Assembly (NCBI GenBank): GCA_016584305.1
Contig: JACEEZ010000154.1
Span: forward strand, 107,501 to 171,500
DNA length: 64,000 nt
Direction of reading: 5' to 3'
Source of the DNA: Chionoecetes opilio
Taxonomy: Eukaryota; Arthropoda; Malacostraca; Decapoda; Majidae
Shown here piece after piece: positions 1-24,042 of the stretch (positions within the stretch are counted from its first letter, which is position 1; each line of letters begins with the position of its first letter). The position numbers were made by a program, and so were the translations under genes. Under the pieces are notes generated by a model that searched no databases, had not been told where the DNA came from, and saw only the letters and a program-made list of their open reading frames with translations.

Positions 1-325
1 CTTTCTCCCTCCCTCTCCCTCCCTCCCTCTCCTTTCTCCCTCCCCCTCCCTCTCCTTCCCTCCATTTCCCTCCCCCTCCCTCCACGTCCCTCTCCTTTCT
101 CCTTCCCTCCCTCTCCCTCTCCTTTCTCCCTCCCTCTCACTCACCCACTCGGTTAGGATCAATGACGGCGGTAAATGTCTTGCCTCATACAGCAAATGAG
201 TGGGCGAAGGAGGGAGGAGAGGGGAAGGGGTGAGGAGGAGGGAAGAGGGAAGAGGGGGGTGAGGGAGGGAGGGAGGGAGGGGTGTGAGGGAGGGGAAAGG
301 GAGGGCAAAAGAGGGTAATTAGGTC
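1..325. repeat. Pyrimidine-rich then purine-rich low-complexity block
   Basis: Positions 1-140 are almost pure CCCTCCCTCT-type pyrimidine repeat. About 205-325 is nearly pure GGGAGG/GAGGAGG purine repeat. The two halves are roughly complementary and could fold back or form a triplex. No gene is seen here. Confidence 0.8.
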
Positions 326-540
326 ACTATCTCTTGAGGTGGAAGAGGAGGAAGAAGAAGAAGGAGGAGTAAGAGAAGGATAGCATACATACGTTTTTCA
401 TACAAACAAAACATGTATTACTAGCCGCAAAGCCACCCTCCGGGCGGACTTTTTGGCTAGCTCTGCGGAGGGCTATTGGTGGGCCTTCGGCCCACCAAAC
501 ACAGACTCTCCAGATAGCCCCTTCTAACTTTCCTGAAATC

Positions 541-1387
541 ATGGATGTAGAAATGTATGTATTAACGCCAACCCATTCACATCACCCCCAACCCATTCAC
601 TCACCCATTACCCATCACCCCCCACCCATTCACTCCATCCACACCCATTCTACCCATACCACACCCACCCATTCACTCACCCATTACCCATCACCACACC
701 CACCTCATTCCCTCACCCACACCCATCACCCCCAACCCATTCACTCACCCATCACCCCACATCCATTACCCATCACCCCACCCATTCACTCACCCATTAC
801 CCATCACCCTACATCATGGTTTCCTCAATTCTCGCAACCCACATTTTTTTTCACAATTCTCGCTAATAGGCTACTAAAAATAATAAATAATATAAGTGAT
901 CGGATCATCCCATAAGTGGACTTAAATGTTCCCCTGGTCGACCTGGTTCCAAAACTGTGCCATATGATGGGATTGCCTATGGATCAATGCCTATTGGCAA
1001 TGGGATAATAGGACTGGGGGCGGCACCTATCGCGGACACACAGACAGACAGACAAACTTTCGCTTATGTTATTATAGATTGTTGTTGGCCACTGTGTGTG
1101 ACCGTATCGGCGCTGGGTCATGTGACAGGCCGCTACGCCGATCCGTCACACACGTTCACAACACGTCAAGCAGTCCACCCAAAGGTCATGTCGCTGCCTT
1201 ATAATCAGGATCAAAACATGACTTTTTTTTTTTTTTTGCCCGGCACGTGTGTTGCTTCCATTTGATTTTCAATTTTTTGGTCATTTTCATTTTTCTAGGT
1301 ACATGTGTAGCCTATATTGTGTATTATTTTTGCTGTCTATGCCTTCAAAAACTAAATCATTGTTATTATTCTTTATATTTATTACAG
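541..1387. other. Short minisatellite (557-815) and unassigned intronic or flanking DNA
   Basis: From 557 to 815 short words such as CACCCATTCACTC and CATTACCCATCACC repeat irregularly. The rest, up to the first exon acceptor at 1387, shows no recognisable gene. An ORF across the repeat encodes only His/Pro/Thr low-complexity sequence. The segment just before 1387 is presumably intron of the plus-strand gene. Confidence 0.6.
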
Positions 1388-5413
<4,026 letters not shown>

Positions 5414-5434
5414 CCACCACCTTCGTCGCCTTTG

Positions 5435-5670
5435 TCAGACTGTGATTACGTAAGTTCTTCAGTATTTAGTAGTAGTATTTCGTAATGTTTAAGAGAAAAC
5501 AAATGGAAATGATGATGATGATGACTCTTTTTAAACTGTGATTATGTAGGTTCTGAAGTATCTATATATTTTGTAGTTATATTTCGTAACGTTTAGGAAC
5601 GAAAGTTATAGAAATGGTGATGATGACTTTTTAGACTGTGATGATGTATGTTCTGAAGTGTCTTTATACA
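5435..5670. repeat. Diverged tandem repeat, about two to three copies
   Basis: Segments starting ACTGTGATTACG (5438), ACTGTGATTATG (5535) and ACTGTGATGATG (5634) are followed by similar GTTCT-AAGT-TCT and TTTCGTAA-GTTTA words. This is old, diverged duplication with no coding signal. Confidence 0.55.
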
Positions 5671-5998
5671 GTACAGGAAACCCTCTCTAATTCCAACTAA
5701 TTAGGGGGAGACCTGGGTCGTATTAGCCGAAAGTGTGAATTATCCGATGGTTACCTCCAGCCCCTCCACACAATAAGAACTCACGCAAACATGCCAAAAC
5801 AGCACAGATTGTAGTTACTTGTACTCACCAAAACCATTGTATTTATACTATAATTATATGTACTGTACACACACTTATAATACCACATGATAATAATAAT
5901 AATAATACAGATTACATAGAACATATACACATAAGAACTCTTAAACCATCAATTTCTTACTACTTAAAGATTAGATTATACACCCACACACATTTTTG
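5671..5998. other. Possible one-ended Tc1/pogo-type remnant and AT-rich DNA
   Basis: ACAGGAAACCCTCTCTAATT at 5671, followed by TTAGCCGAAAGTGTGAATTA, resembles one end of a Tc1/mariner-pogo type element. I see no matching second end. The rest is AT-rich with no gene. Confidence 0.35.
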
Positions 5999-6650
5999 GC
6001 ATAGGTGGCTCAAATAGGGATTAATGATAATAATAATAATACTGAAAATACTAATACTGATCGTTGTATTGAAGCAATGATTAATCTAGCAATGCCTATC
6101 ATATTTTCATGTCTTGTAGTAAGTTTTGTCTAATTTGTGGTTTTTAAGGAATATCTGGAAGTATCATGTCATTGTGAATTGGCTGAAATAGGGACTTCTA
6201 ATCATTGTAACTGAAAACTGACTCCAGATTCGTGTTCAACATGCCCGAAAACTGCTAGGAACTAATTTTCAAGCAAATCTATTTTTCAAAAAATATTGAA
6301 AATTTTGCAAGGGCAAATTTGCTATTTTTTTTAGCCCTTGCAAAATTACCAATATTTTTTTTTTAAATACATTTGCTTGATAATTAGTTCCTAGCAGTTT
6401 TCGGGCATGCTGAACACGAATCTGGAGTCAGTTTTCAGTTACAATGAATAGAAGTCCCTATTTCAGCCAATTCACAATGACATGATACTTCCAGATATTA
6501 CTTAAAAACCACAAATTAGACAAAACTTACTACAAGACATAAAAATATGCTAGGCATTGCTAGATTAATCATTACTTCAATACAACGATCAGTATTAGTA
6601 TTTTCAGTATTATTATTATTATTATTAATCCCTATTTGAGCCACCCATGC
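5999..6650. mobile_element. Foldback element, ~316-bp inverted arms
   Basis: The left arm (5999-6314) begins GCATAGGTGGCTCAAATAGG. The right arm (6334-6650) ends with its near reverse complement, CCTATTTGAGCCACCCATGC. The arms match over their length with a few substitutions and small indels, around an AT-rich loop of about 20 bp. No transposase is present. It is a hairpin-type non-autonomous element. Confidence 0.8.
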
Positions 6651-6887
6651 GATTGTCAAAGTACTTATACCTAGGAATACTATAGCAATCCTGTGGGACT
6701 TTCAATGCCCTCCCATGACTCCTTTCTAAGGGTCTAAAAGGTCATCACCTCGGCCCCGGCAGACTTCCTGAAGGGTTGTCAAGGGCCACACCATTATCAA
6801 CACCTTGTATTTATGGCCCCCTCAAGGCCATATCACGTGGGGGCTCCCTATTACTTATTAGTGAAGATACTATCACTCCAGGCTTCG
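6651..6887. other. Unassigned DNA
   Basis: No gene or clear repeat was recognised here. It leads into the GT-rich tract. Confidence 0.4.
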
Positions 6888-6977
6888 TGTTTGTGGGTGT
6901 GTGGGTGTGGGTGTGGGTGGGTGTGTGGGTGTGTGGGTGGGGGGTGGGTGTGGGTGTGTGGGTGTAGGTGTGTGGTG

Positions 6978-7008
<31 letters not shown>

Positions 7009-7190
7009 TGTGTGTGTGGTGTGGTGTGGTGTGTGTGTGGTGTGTGTGGTGTGTGGGTGTGTGTGGTGTGTGTGTGGGGGTGTGTGTGTGTGGTGTGGGT
7101 GTGTGTGTGTGTGTGTGTGGGTGTAGGTGTGTGGGTGTGTGGGTGTGTGTGTGTGTGTGGGTGTGTGTGTGTGTGTGTGGTGTGTGTGGG
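6888..7190. repeat. (GT)n-rich tract with GGGT/GGT interruptions
   Basis: About 300 bp of GTGTGG and GTGGGT variants. Cys/Val/Gly and His/Thr/Pro ORFs on the two strands are artefacts. Confidence 0.9.
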
Positions 7191-7561
7191 GGCTGTGAAG
7201 GGTCAAGGCTCTTTCTGTACAAGGTCGTCTTATCACTTGCTCTTATCGCTACGGAGGTCTCTAGGGCATGAGGTCAGGGAAGATAGAAGACTCTTATATG
7301 TTCCTTGCATGAGGTAACGCCATATCGCCTGTTACTTACCATTAACTACATCTCCCCCACCCCACCACCCACACCCACCCACCCACCCACCCACCCCACC
7401 CAACCACATGCAAGGGATTAGAAGGGAAGAGGGAGGGGTAGAGAGAGAGAAAATCAATGGTAGTGGGACGTGATGTAAAATTGCGATTGAAATTAGGTTA
7501 TCTGTTATATAGAAACCTTATCTTTAATTACATCAGTTTCTTATCTTTTTTAATTCCACAC

Positions 7562-7566
7562 ACACA

Positions 7567-7662
<96 letters not shown>
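7562..7662. repeat. (CT)n microsatellite
   Basis: About 90 bp of uninterrupted CT begin at 7572, just after a short CA run. Confidence 0.95.
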
Positions 7663-7664
<2 letters not shown>

Positions 7665-7765
7665 GGATATCAATAACTAAAATTTCAGTGACTTTTTACA
7701 GAATTCTATAGTAAAGCGATAATCCCGTCATGAAATTGTAAGTTTTTTCTCTGCTGTGTTTGAAC

Positions 7766-7937
7766 TATGTATAAAGGCGTTTTCTGCAGGGGATTTTTGG
7801 TTGCAAACGGTCACAACAACAACAAATGTTTGCGGGTCGGGTCAATCATCTTCCCTGGATGGTTGAACAGGGATCGAAATTTGAGCAACCGAAAAAATTT
7901 CGGTTGCAATCAGGATCCCCGCAGAAAACGCCTTTAG
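7766..7937. mobile_element. Small MITE, about 170 bp
   Basis: The left end AAGGCGTTTTCTGCAGGGGA is mirrored at the right end by TCCCCGCAGAAAACGCCTTT. The interior GGTTGCAAACG / TTTCGGTTGCAA is also partly inverted. There is no coding capacity. Confidence 0.75.
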
Positions 7938-8059
7938 AATTTGAGTGAAAAGTCTGAATATATTTCCTTATTTGTACATAACAATAGACATTTATCTCAA
8001 CTTTCATTTTCTATCTGATTTGTATGTATCATTTTAGAAATCAAGATATATTTAATGTC

Positions 8060-9660
8060 AGCTGAAGTTCCCTGTTCACTACCACTCCACTACCTACCAC
8101 TCCACTATACCACTCCACTACCTACCACTTCACTATACCACTCCATTATACCACTCCACTACCTACCACTCCACTACCTACCACTTCACTATACCACTCC
8201 ACTACCTACCACTCCACTATACCACTCCACTATACCATCCACTACCCTACCACCTTCCACTATACATTCCACTCCACTACCTACCACTATCACTATACCA
8301 CTCCACTATACCACTCACACACTACCTACCACTTCACTATACCACCCACTACCTACCACTTCACTATACCACTCCACTACTACCACTCACTATACCACCC
8401 ACTACCTACCACTTCACTACTACCACTCCACTATACCACTCCACTACTACCATCCACTACCTACCTTCCACTATACCACTCCACTACCTACCACTTCACT
8501 ACTATACCCACTCCTCACTAACCTACCACTTCACTATACCACTCCACTACCTACCACTTCACTATACCACTCCACTACCTACCACTTCACTATACCACTC
8601 CACTACCTACCACTTCACTATACCACTCCACTACCTACCACTTCACTATACCCTCCACTACCTACCACTTCACTATACCTCCTACTACACTTATACACTC
8701 CACTACTTACCACACACTACTACCCTCACTATACCACTCCACTACCTACCACTCACTACCTACCCTTCACTATACCACTCCACTACCTACCACTTCACTA
8801 CCTACCCTCCACTATACCACTCCACTACCACTCTATACCTCCACTATACCACTTCACACCTCCACCTACCACTTCCACTATACCATCCACTACCTACCAC
8901 ACTATCACTACTACTACCCTCACTATACCACCCACTACCTACCACTCCACTATACCACTCCACTACCTACCTCTCCACTATACCCTCCACTACCTACCAC
9001 TCCACTACCTACCTCTCCACTACCTACTTCTCTACTATACCACTCCACTACCTACCACTCCACTATACCACTCCACTACCTACCACTCCACTATACCACT
9101 CCACTACCTACCACTTCACTACCTACCTCTCCACTATACCACTCCACTACCTACCACTCCACTATACCACTCCGCTACCTACCACTCCACTACCTACCAC
9201 ACCACTATACCACTCCACTACCTACCTCTCAACTATACCACTCCACTACCTACCTCTCCACTATACCACTCCACTACCTACCACTTCACTATACCACTCC
9301 ACTACCTACCTCTCCACTATACCACTCCAACTACCTCCCCATACTCCACTACCTAACCACTTTCACTATACCACTCCACTACCTACCACTTCACTATACC
9401 TCTCCACCACCTACCACTCCACTACTTACCTCTCCACTATACCACTCCACTATACCACTCCACTATACCCTCCACTATACCACTCCACTATCCCTCCACT
9501 ACCTACCACTCCACTTAACCTAACCTACTCCACTACCTACTCACTATACCTCACTACCTACCACTCCACTATACCATTCCACTATACCACTCCACTATAC
9601 CACTCCACTACCAACCACTCCACTACCTACCACTCACATACCACTCCACTACCACTCTTA
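8060..9660. repeat. Minisatellite of CACTCCACTACCTAC / CACTATAC words, 1.6 kb
   Basis: Irregular alternation of CCACTATACCACT and CCACTACCTACCACTT units (about 12 and 24 bp) runs for 1.6 kb, more diverged at the right end. The 433-residue Thr/Tyr/Pro/His ORF through it is a repeat artefact. Confidence 0.95.
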
Positions 9661-9887
9661 TAACCCTAACAAACTGACCTTACCATAAAGACCCGTTACT
9701 ATTACTCCTCGCGGCCAGAAACCATCGCCATCATCCCACTACCTACCACTCCTATGTTGGTTTGTTATGACACATCTCACCTTTGACTACTATTAGATAT
9801 GACAATTATGGTGTTATGAAGTAATTATATGTTATTGTTCAGCATTCTATTGTTGTTGTTAATTTCCTTAATGCTGTCTATCCTTCC

Positions 9888-10215
9888 CACCATCACCCCC
9901 ACCCACACACATGACATCCACCCCACCCACACACAACATGACATCACCCCCACCATCATCCCACCCACACACAACATGACATCCCCCCATCCTCACCCCC
10001 ACCCACACACATGACATCCTCCCAACCAACACACATGACATCCCCCCCCCACACACACGACATCCCCCCAACCCACACAACATGAGATCCCCCCCACCCA
10101 CACACGACACCCCCCCACCCACACACATGACATCCTCCCCACCCACACACATGACATCCCCCCCCACCCACACACAACATGACACTCCCCACCATCACCC
10201 CACCCACACACTGAA
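9888..10215. repeat. Minisatellite, CACCCACACACATGACATCC type
   Basis: Units of about 20-23 bp built on CCCACACACATGACATCC, with variable C runs, repeat for about 330 bp. Confidence 0.9.
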
Positions 10216-10511
10216 CTCCACTCATGACTCCAGATTTCTCACTAATAAAAGCATTCACTGTCCCCCTTGAGCAAGAGAAAGGGGTGTGTGTGGTGTGTGA
10301 GGTCCTTACCCAAAAATCGGTCATATGAACTCTTAACTCCCTATACTAATATAATGGTAGCTGGCGATCGTGAGTCCAGCGCGTGATCAAGCCCATGGTG
10401 AATAACACATACTAGGGCACCACAAATATCACATTCAATAACAATAACAACTTGAGGAACAAAAGCAAGAACAGACAGCAAGAAATGACATCAACAATAA
10501 TATAAACTATA

Positions 10512-10744
10512 GCCGTGTTTTTGTCGTCCAAGCACCGTCTTGGATTACGAAGACCACTCCAATAACACTTGCTGAAATGTGTGTTATACTGCTTTGTGAT
10601 ATTGTTTGCAATGTTTTGGACTGATTATTATTTCGGCCCCTACCAAGCTTGTTGTGTTTTTGTCGCAGAAACCAATCCTTTTCAATTGCGAGAAAAAACG
10701 GTCTTCGTACCATTAAGACGATGCTTGGACGACAAAAACACGGC
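10512..10744. mobile_element. MITE family A, copy 1
   Basis: It starts GCCGTGTTTTTGTCGTCCAA and ends with the inverse TTGGACGACAAAAACACGGC. It is about 233 bp and carries no transposase. A second copy lies at 12741-12971. Confidence 0.8.
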
Positions 10745-10916
10745 TTATACTCTGGTTTTTTTACCGAGGTGAAAAATCCTGACCCCTTGCTGCTTACTGA
10801 CTGATATTTTGATGCCAGGAGAAGAGAATACTACGGTTCTTCTAAATTTCAGCTGTATTTTATCATAGTGAACCATATTATCAGGTAAACATAGGCATCA
10901 TTTTAAGCATGAGACT

Positions 10917-11100
10917 TTAACCCCTTGAGACCCAGAACGTAATTTCTATTGTAATTCGGGAATCATTAGACGATTTCTAGTTGTTTGGTATCCTTACCGA
11001 CTAACTTATTTGGTATATTTAGATACTTTTCGTAATTTTATGGCTAACAACATACAATTTTGTATATACCAAAGGCAAGATCTGGGCGTGAAATGGTTAA
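10917..11100. mobile_element. TTAA-flanked MITE (piggyBac-like ends), copy 1
   Basis: TTAA at both edges (10917-10920, 11097-11100) with ends CCCCTTGAGACCCAGA and TCTGGGCGTGAAATGG. TTAA target sites and CCCTT-like ends fit the piggyBac superfamily. Three related copies lie at 37945, 41270 and 59366. Confidence 0.7.
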
Positions 11101-11154
11101 GATAGAATGGAATTTTTGCCTCGTTAAAAAACAACAGAGTATAATGAGCCACAG

Positions 11155-11548
11155 TGGGTGAAGGAGTAGCAGGAGGAGGAGGAGCAGGTGAAGGAGGAGC
11201 AGGTGAAGGAGGAGCAGGAGGAGAGGGAGCAGGTGAAGGAGGAGCAGGAGGAGAGGGAGCAGGTGAAGGAGTAGCAGGAGGAGGAGCAGGTGAAGGAGTA
11301 GCAGGTGAAGGAGGAGCAGGTGAAGGAGTAGCAGCAGGAGGTGAAGGAGTAGCAGGTGAAGGAGTAGCAGGTGAAGGAGTAGCAGCAGGAGGTGAAGGAG
11401 TAGCAGGTGAAGGAGCAGCAGGTGAAGGAGTAGCAGCAGGAGGAGGAGGAGGAGTAGCAGCAGGAGGAGGAGCAGGTGAAGGAGTAGCAGCAGAAGGAGG
11501 AGCAGGTGAAGGAGGAGTAGCAGCAGGAGGAGGAGGAGCAGGTGGTAG
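11155..11548. repeat. Minisatellite GGAGCAGGTGAAGGAGTAGCA next to the SMARCAL1 exon 4 donor
   Basis: GGTGAAGGAGTAGCAGGAGGA-type words repeat for 390 bp. On the minus strand the array starts a few bases beyond the exon 4 donor GTAAGTGT. Gly/Ala/Glu and Leu/His ORFs across it are artefacts. Confidence 0.9.
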
Positions 11549-11558
11549 GAACACTTAC

Positions 11559-20235
<8,677 letters not shown>

Positions 20236-20249
20236 CTACCTGTGGGGCA

Positions 20250-20917
20250 CAGCAATCTTAAGGCAAGGATGCAATGGTGCCAAATATGTATTTATTGCAA
20301 CAAATGTAACCTAACCCAACCAAACCTAACAGGTATTATTTGGGTAGTGGGCTTTCAAAAGCCTTGTGATTCTTACCTTTCTTAATTCGGAGTGTTTTGA
20401 ACACCATTGCCCATGGCGCAATTGAAAAATAATGGCGTTACATGTACTACAGAAAATCTAGATATTTCGACACTCAACAATTTTTGCCACTCAACATTTT
20501 TTGACACTCAAAATTGTTTGCCACTCAAAAAAAATTGGCACTCAAAAAATTTTGCCACTCAAATTTTTTTGGCACATTTTTTTTTATAAAAAAACAATTT
20601 CCATTAGAATTAGCCCCTATTATAGACCTGGAAAAATTAATCGGTGTCTCTGAAAACGAAGTCCTCGTCCATTATTACCCCGGGAGGGGCGGGGCGGGCA
20701 CCCCCACACCTGTACACATTGATTTCCGACAAAAACGAGTGCCAAATTAATTCAATAATACATAAAAACTATTCAGGACAACAGTTTCGGCCTCGAAATC
20801 GGTGAATGCCCACTACCGAAAAGGTACCGGATGTCCTCGCCGTAATAACACAGAATAAATATACCTTAAACCCAGTTCTCCTTAGCAATTAGCAACAACA
20901 CTCTAGCCTAGCCTAGC
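20250..20917. other. Upstream region of SMARCAL1, repeat-like
   Basis: It contains a run of TTTGCCACTCAA/TTTTTGACACTCAA words at 20465-20570, and a fragment at 20607-20670 related to the arms of the neighbouring palindrome (GGTGTCTCTGAAAACGAA). I could identify no promoter element. Confidence 0.5.
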
Positions 20918-21366
20918 ACTCTGGGTAATTATGGAGGAGAGTTTCACATTAGTTTTCAGAGACACCAACTACTTTTTCTTGGCCTACAATAGGTGCTTGT
21001 TCTAATGGTGCTAGTTTTATTTTGCGCAAACCAAAAAAAAAAAAAAAAAAATGAAAAAAAAAAAAATGAATTTTTTTTTTTTACCTAACCTAACCTTGTT
21101 TTAATGAAACCTAACCTAACCTTATGTTTTAATGAAACCTAACCTAACCTAACCTAACCTAACCCAACCCAACCTAACCTAACCTTACAGGTTTTAAAGA
21201 AACCTAACCTAACCTTAACCACAAAATATACATTTTTTTTTTTTTTTTGGGTTTGCGCAAAATAAAACTAGCACCATTAGAACAAGCACCTATTGTAGGC
21301 CAAGAAAAAGTAGTTGGTGTCTCTGAAAACGAACGTGAAACTCTCCTCCATATTAACCGCACTCTG
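20918..21366. mobile_element. Palindromic element enclosing telomere-like CCTAA repeats
   Basis: The left arm (20918-21032) contains GGAGGAGAGTTTCAC and TTTTATTTTGCGCAAACC. The right arm (21249-21366) is its inverse. Between them, A/T runs flank a CCTAACCTAACC-rich core at 21088-21215 with an uninterrupted run at about 21137-21183. CCTAA is the arthropod telomere repeat, here interstitial. Confidence 0.75.
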
Positions 21367-21682
21367 TCCTATAACATACATTCAAGATAACAACTACCGG
21401 TAAGGATAACACCATAATCAAACATATAATAACGAAACAAATTCACCTGCATAATTACAAGACCTTTTCAACACTCATTTTTTCATCTCCTACAGCACAC
21501 CAGCTCTTAAGACTGTAGTGATTATAGGACAGACACACTTACTGACATGTCATAGTGGTGTGGAGGGTGTGTGTGTGTTGTAAAGGTGGAAATTACGTGT
21601 TTTCTTTACCTTCCCAAGCAGCACATTCCTTCGTCCAGCCCGCTCGCCAAGTTTGTTTTGATCACGTGGCTTGAGAGGCACT

Positions 21683-22005
21683 TCTCTCTCTCTCTCTCTC
21701 TCTCTCTCTTCTAGCTCTCTCTCTCTCAGTTCAGTTCAGTTCAGCTTCTCTTATTATTCTCTATTTTTTTTAGTTTCTTTCGCTTTCCTTATTATTATTT
21801 TCGCTGGTCATCCAAAAACTAAATCTCTCTCTCTCTCTCTCTCTCAGTTCAGCTTTCTCTCTCTCTCTCTCTCTCTCAGCTCTCTCTCTCTCAGTTTCTC
21901 TTTTATTCTCTATTTTTTTAGTTTCTTTCTCTTGCTATCTTCTTATTTTCTCTGGTCATTCAAAAACTGTTGATTGTTCTTTTTGCTTTTTCCACATTCC
22001 CTTGC
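21683..22005. repeat. (TC)n tracts and a LINE-tail fragment (family Q)
   Basis: CTCTCT tracts alternate with CAGTTCAGTTCAG pentamers and a segment ending CTCTGGTCATTCAAAAACTG and TTTTTCCACATTCCC. The same segment recurs at 27430-27795, so it is a dispersed repeat, probably the 3' end of a non-LTR element with an (AACTG)n tail. Confidence 0.65.
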
Positions 22006-23954
22006 GGTCGGACTAAACACCGCAAACCATCGCAAACCACCCACAAGGTTGGGTTAGGTTCAAGGGCGTAGCCAGAGGGGGGGCCAATGGGGCCATGGCC
22101 CCCCCCAATTCAACACATCTACTTTAGGAGTGTATGGTATAATTTCACCAATTTTACTATATTGAATATCATGCAAAGAACCAATAAATGACCCCCCATA
22201 GGGCTCAATTTAGAGAGAACTGCAACTCGAGAAATGCCAGTGGTCGCTGGCAGTTGTAACTCAAAGGTTGGTCTACTGTGTTTTGGCTCCGCGACTAATA
22301 TTTTTCATAAATTAATTTCGCGATAAACATTGATGCACCGCATCTGAATACCAAAAAATATAGTTCTTCTGTTGTTCTACTAATTATATGGATGACATTC
22401 ATTACGATGGAACGTTCTATAATAGCAATTTAATGCAAATTACTCGCCTCAAGTAGCAAAGCTTAATATATTTTTTACATGTATATTGTGGCATGTAAAA
22501 TTTGGGTGATGTTCACACTGTTTTCTAAGACAGTACTGCTGCGTCTGGCAAACGCTTGTCAAAATACAATAAGCAATGCCTTGGAAAAACGAAGAATAAA
22601 GAATGCCGAAATCGGCTTGTTGCTGCGACAATGTAGGTTATAATTGTGGAGGCGACACGCCGCGGCGGGGAGTGGTGGGCGGGGAGATTGTGGCGGGGAG
22701 ATTGAATCAAAACATTGCTACTTCACGCGTCGACTCATTGCACTTCCAGGCTTTCTATCTGATTGATACACAATAATAACAGGAAAATATGACTGCCTAG
22801 GTATAGATAACTTCTAAACATATGTTATTGACTATATAATATCATAGAGTAACATTTACCTCGCCTCCTCAACTATAACCTACATGGTTATTTGGTTAAA
22901 TGCATGTTTTACAGACTGAGGCTTCTATACAATATACATATAGAAGAAAATCGTTCTTAAAATTATACTTTTGTGTTTTAAGTGCAGTGGAATAAGCCCA
23001 TATTTTTCTTTCAAGTTGACCAACTTTTCACCAAATTGTGAGTTAAAACTGCCAGCGACCACTGGCATTTCGGAGTTGCAGTTCTCTCTAATTAAGTCAT
23101 ATCTTCAAACAAATTCTCTGGGGGGCTTACAGCGCCTCCCAGACCCTCATGGTGTTATCTGAAGGAGGGAGGGAAGGAGAGTAGGGAGGGAGAGGGTGAT
23201 TGTGTTACTTAAAGGAGAAAGGGAAGGAGAGGATGGAGGGAGAGAGAGGGAGGATGTTTTACCTGAAGAGGGAGGGAGGGAAAGGAAGGCTGTTCTACCT
23301 GACGGAGATGCTGTAGCTTTCATCAACAAAACTAGAAAAAGGTAGTGTTGAAGTTACAATTACATTCATCTACTCATCTATAGCCTACACACACACACAC
23401 ATCCTACTAGCCACTCACATTTCCTTATCTCCTTTACTCATGTCCCATTCATATCTCTCTCCTCTCTCTCCCTGCCTTCCTCAAACCCCCCTCTCTCTCT
23501 CTCCCTCCCTCCTCCCGTCTCGGGAGGAGGGAGGTTCGCTATCGATAAGGATAGGCTCGCTATCGCTATCGATAAGGCTCGCTTCGCTCGCCACCCACCC
23601 CTCAACCATCATTGGGAGGTGGCCCCCCCCAATTATTTTTCCTGGCTACGCCCTTGGTTAGGTTAAGTTAGGTTTGTGGTAGTTTTTGGTGGTTTGTGGT
23701 AGTTTTTGGAGGTTTGTGGTTAGTTTGCTGAAAGATATTAATGTTTTGCTATTGATTTGCATGCAATGTGAGGGAGTTTCAGTGGGTTGTGGGTGGTTTG
23801 CTGGCGGTTTGCGGTAGTTTGCTGGTGGTTTGCGGTAGTTTGCGGTAGTTTGCTGGTGGTTTGCGGTAGTTTGCGGTGGTTTGCGGTAGTTTGCTGGTGG
23901 TTTGCGGTAGTTTGCGGTGGTTTGCGGTAGTTTGCTGGTGTTTATAGTCCGACC
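22006..23954. mobile_element. Family G TIR element, copy 2, split by a nested insertion
   Basis: It starts GGTCGGACTAAACACCGCAA and ends TTTATAGTCCGACC. It has the same GGTTTGTGGTAGTTTTTGG and AGATATTAATGTTTTGCTA segments as the copy at 16235. The left portion is interrupted at 22061-23656 by another element. Confidence 0.8.
22061..23656. mobile_element. hAT-like element nested in the family G element, 8-bp TSD
   Basis: Ends CAAGGGCGTAGCCAG and CTGGCTACGCCCTTG are exact inverses. The flanking 8-mer GTTAGGTT occurs at 22053-22060 and 23657-23664, as expected for hAT. Inverted blocks inside (GAGAGAACTGCAACTC... at 22211 and its inverse near 23085) show further palindromic structure. No transposase ORF is recognised. 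Confidence 0.8.
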
Positions 23955-24042
23955 CTTTCCCTTGTATCCTTCCTTTCCCTGTACTTTTCCCCTTATTTCG
24001 TATATATCCATGTAAACCATACTCCTGTAGCAACAATTTAAG

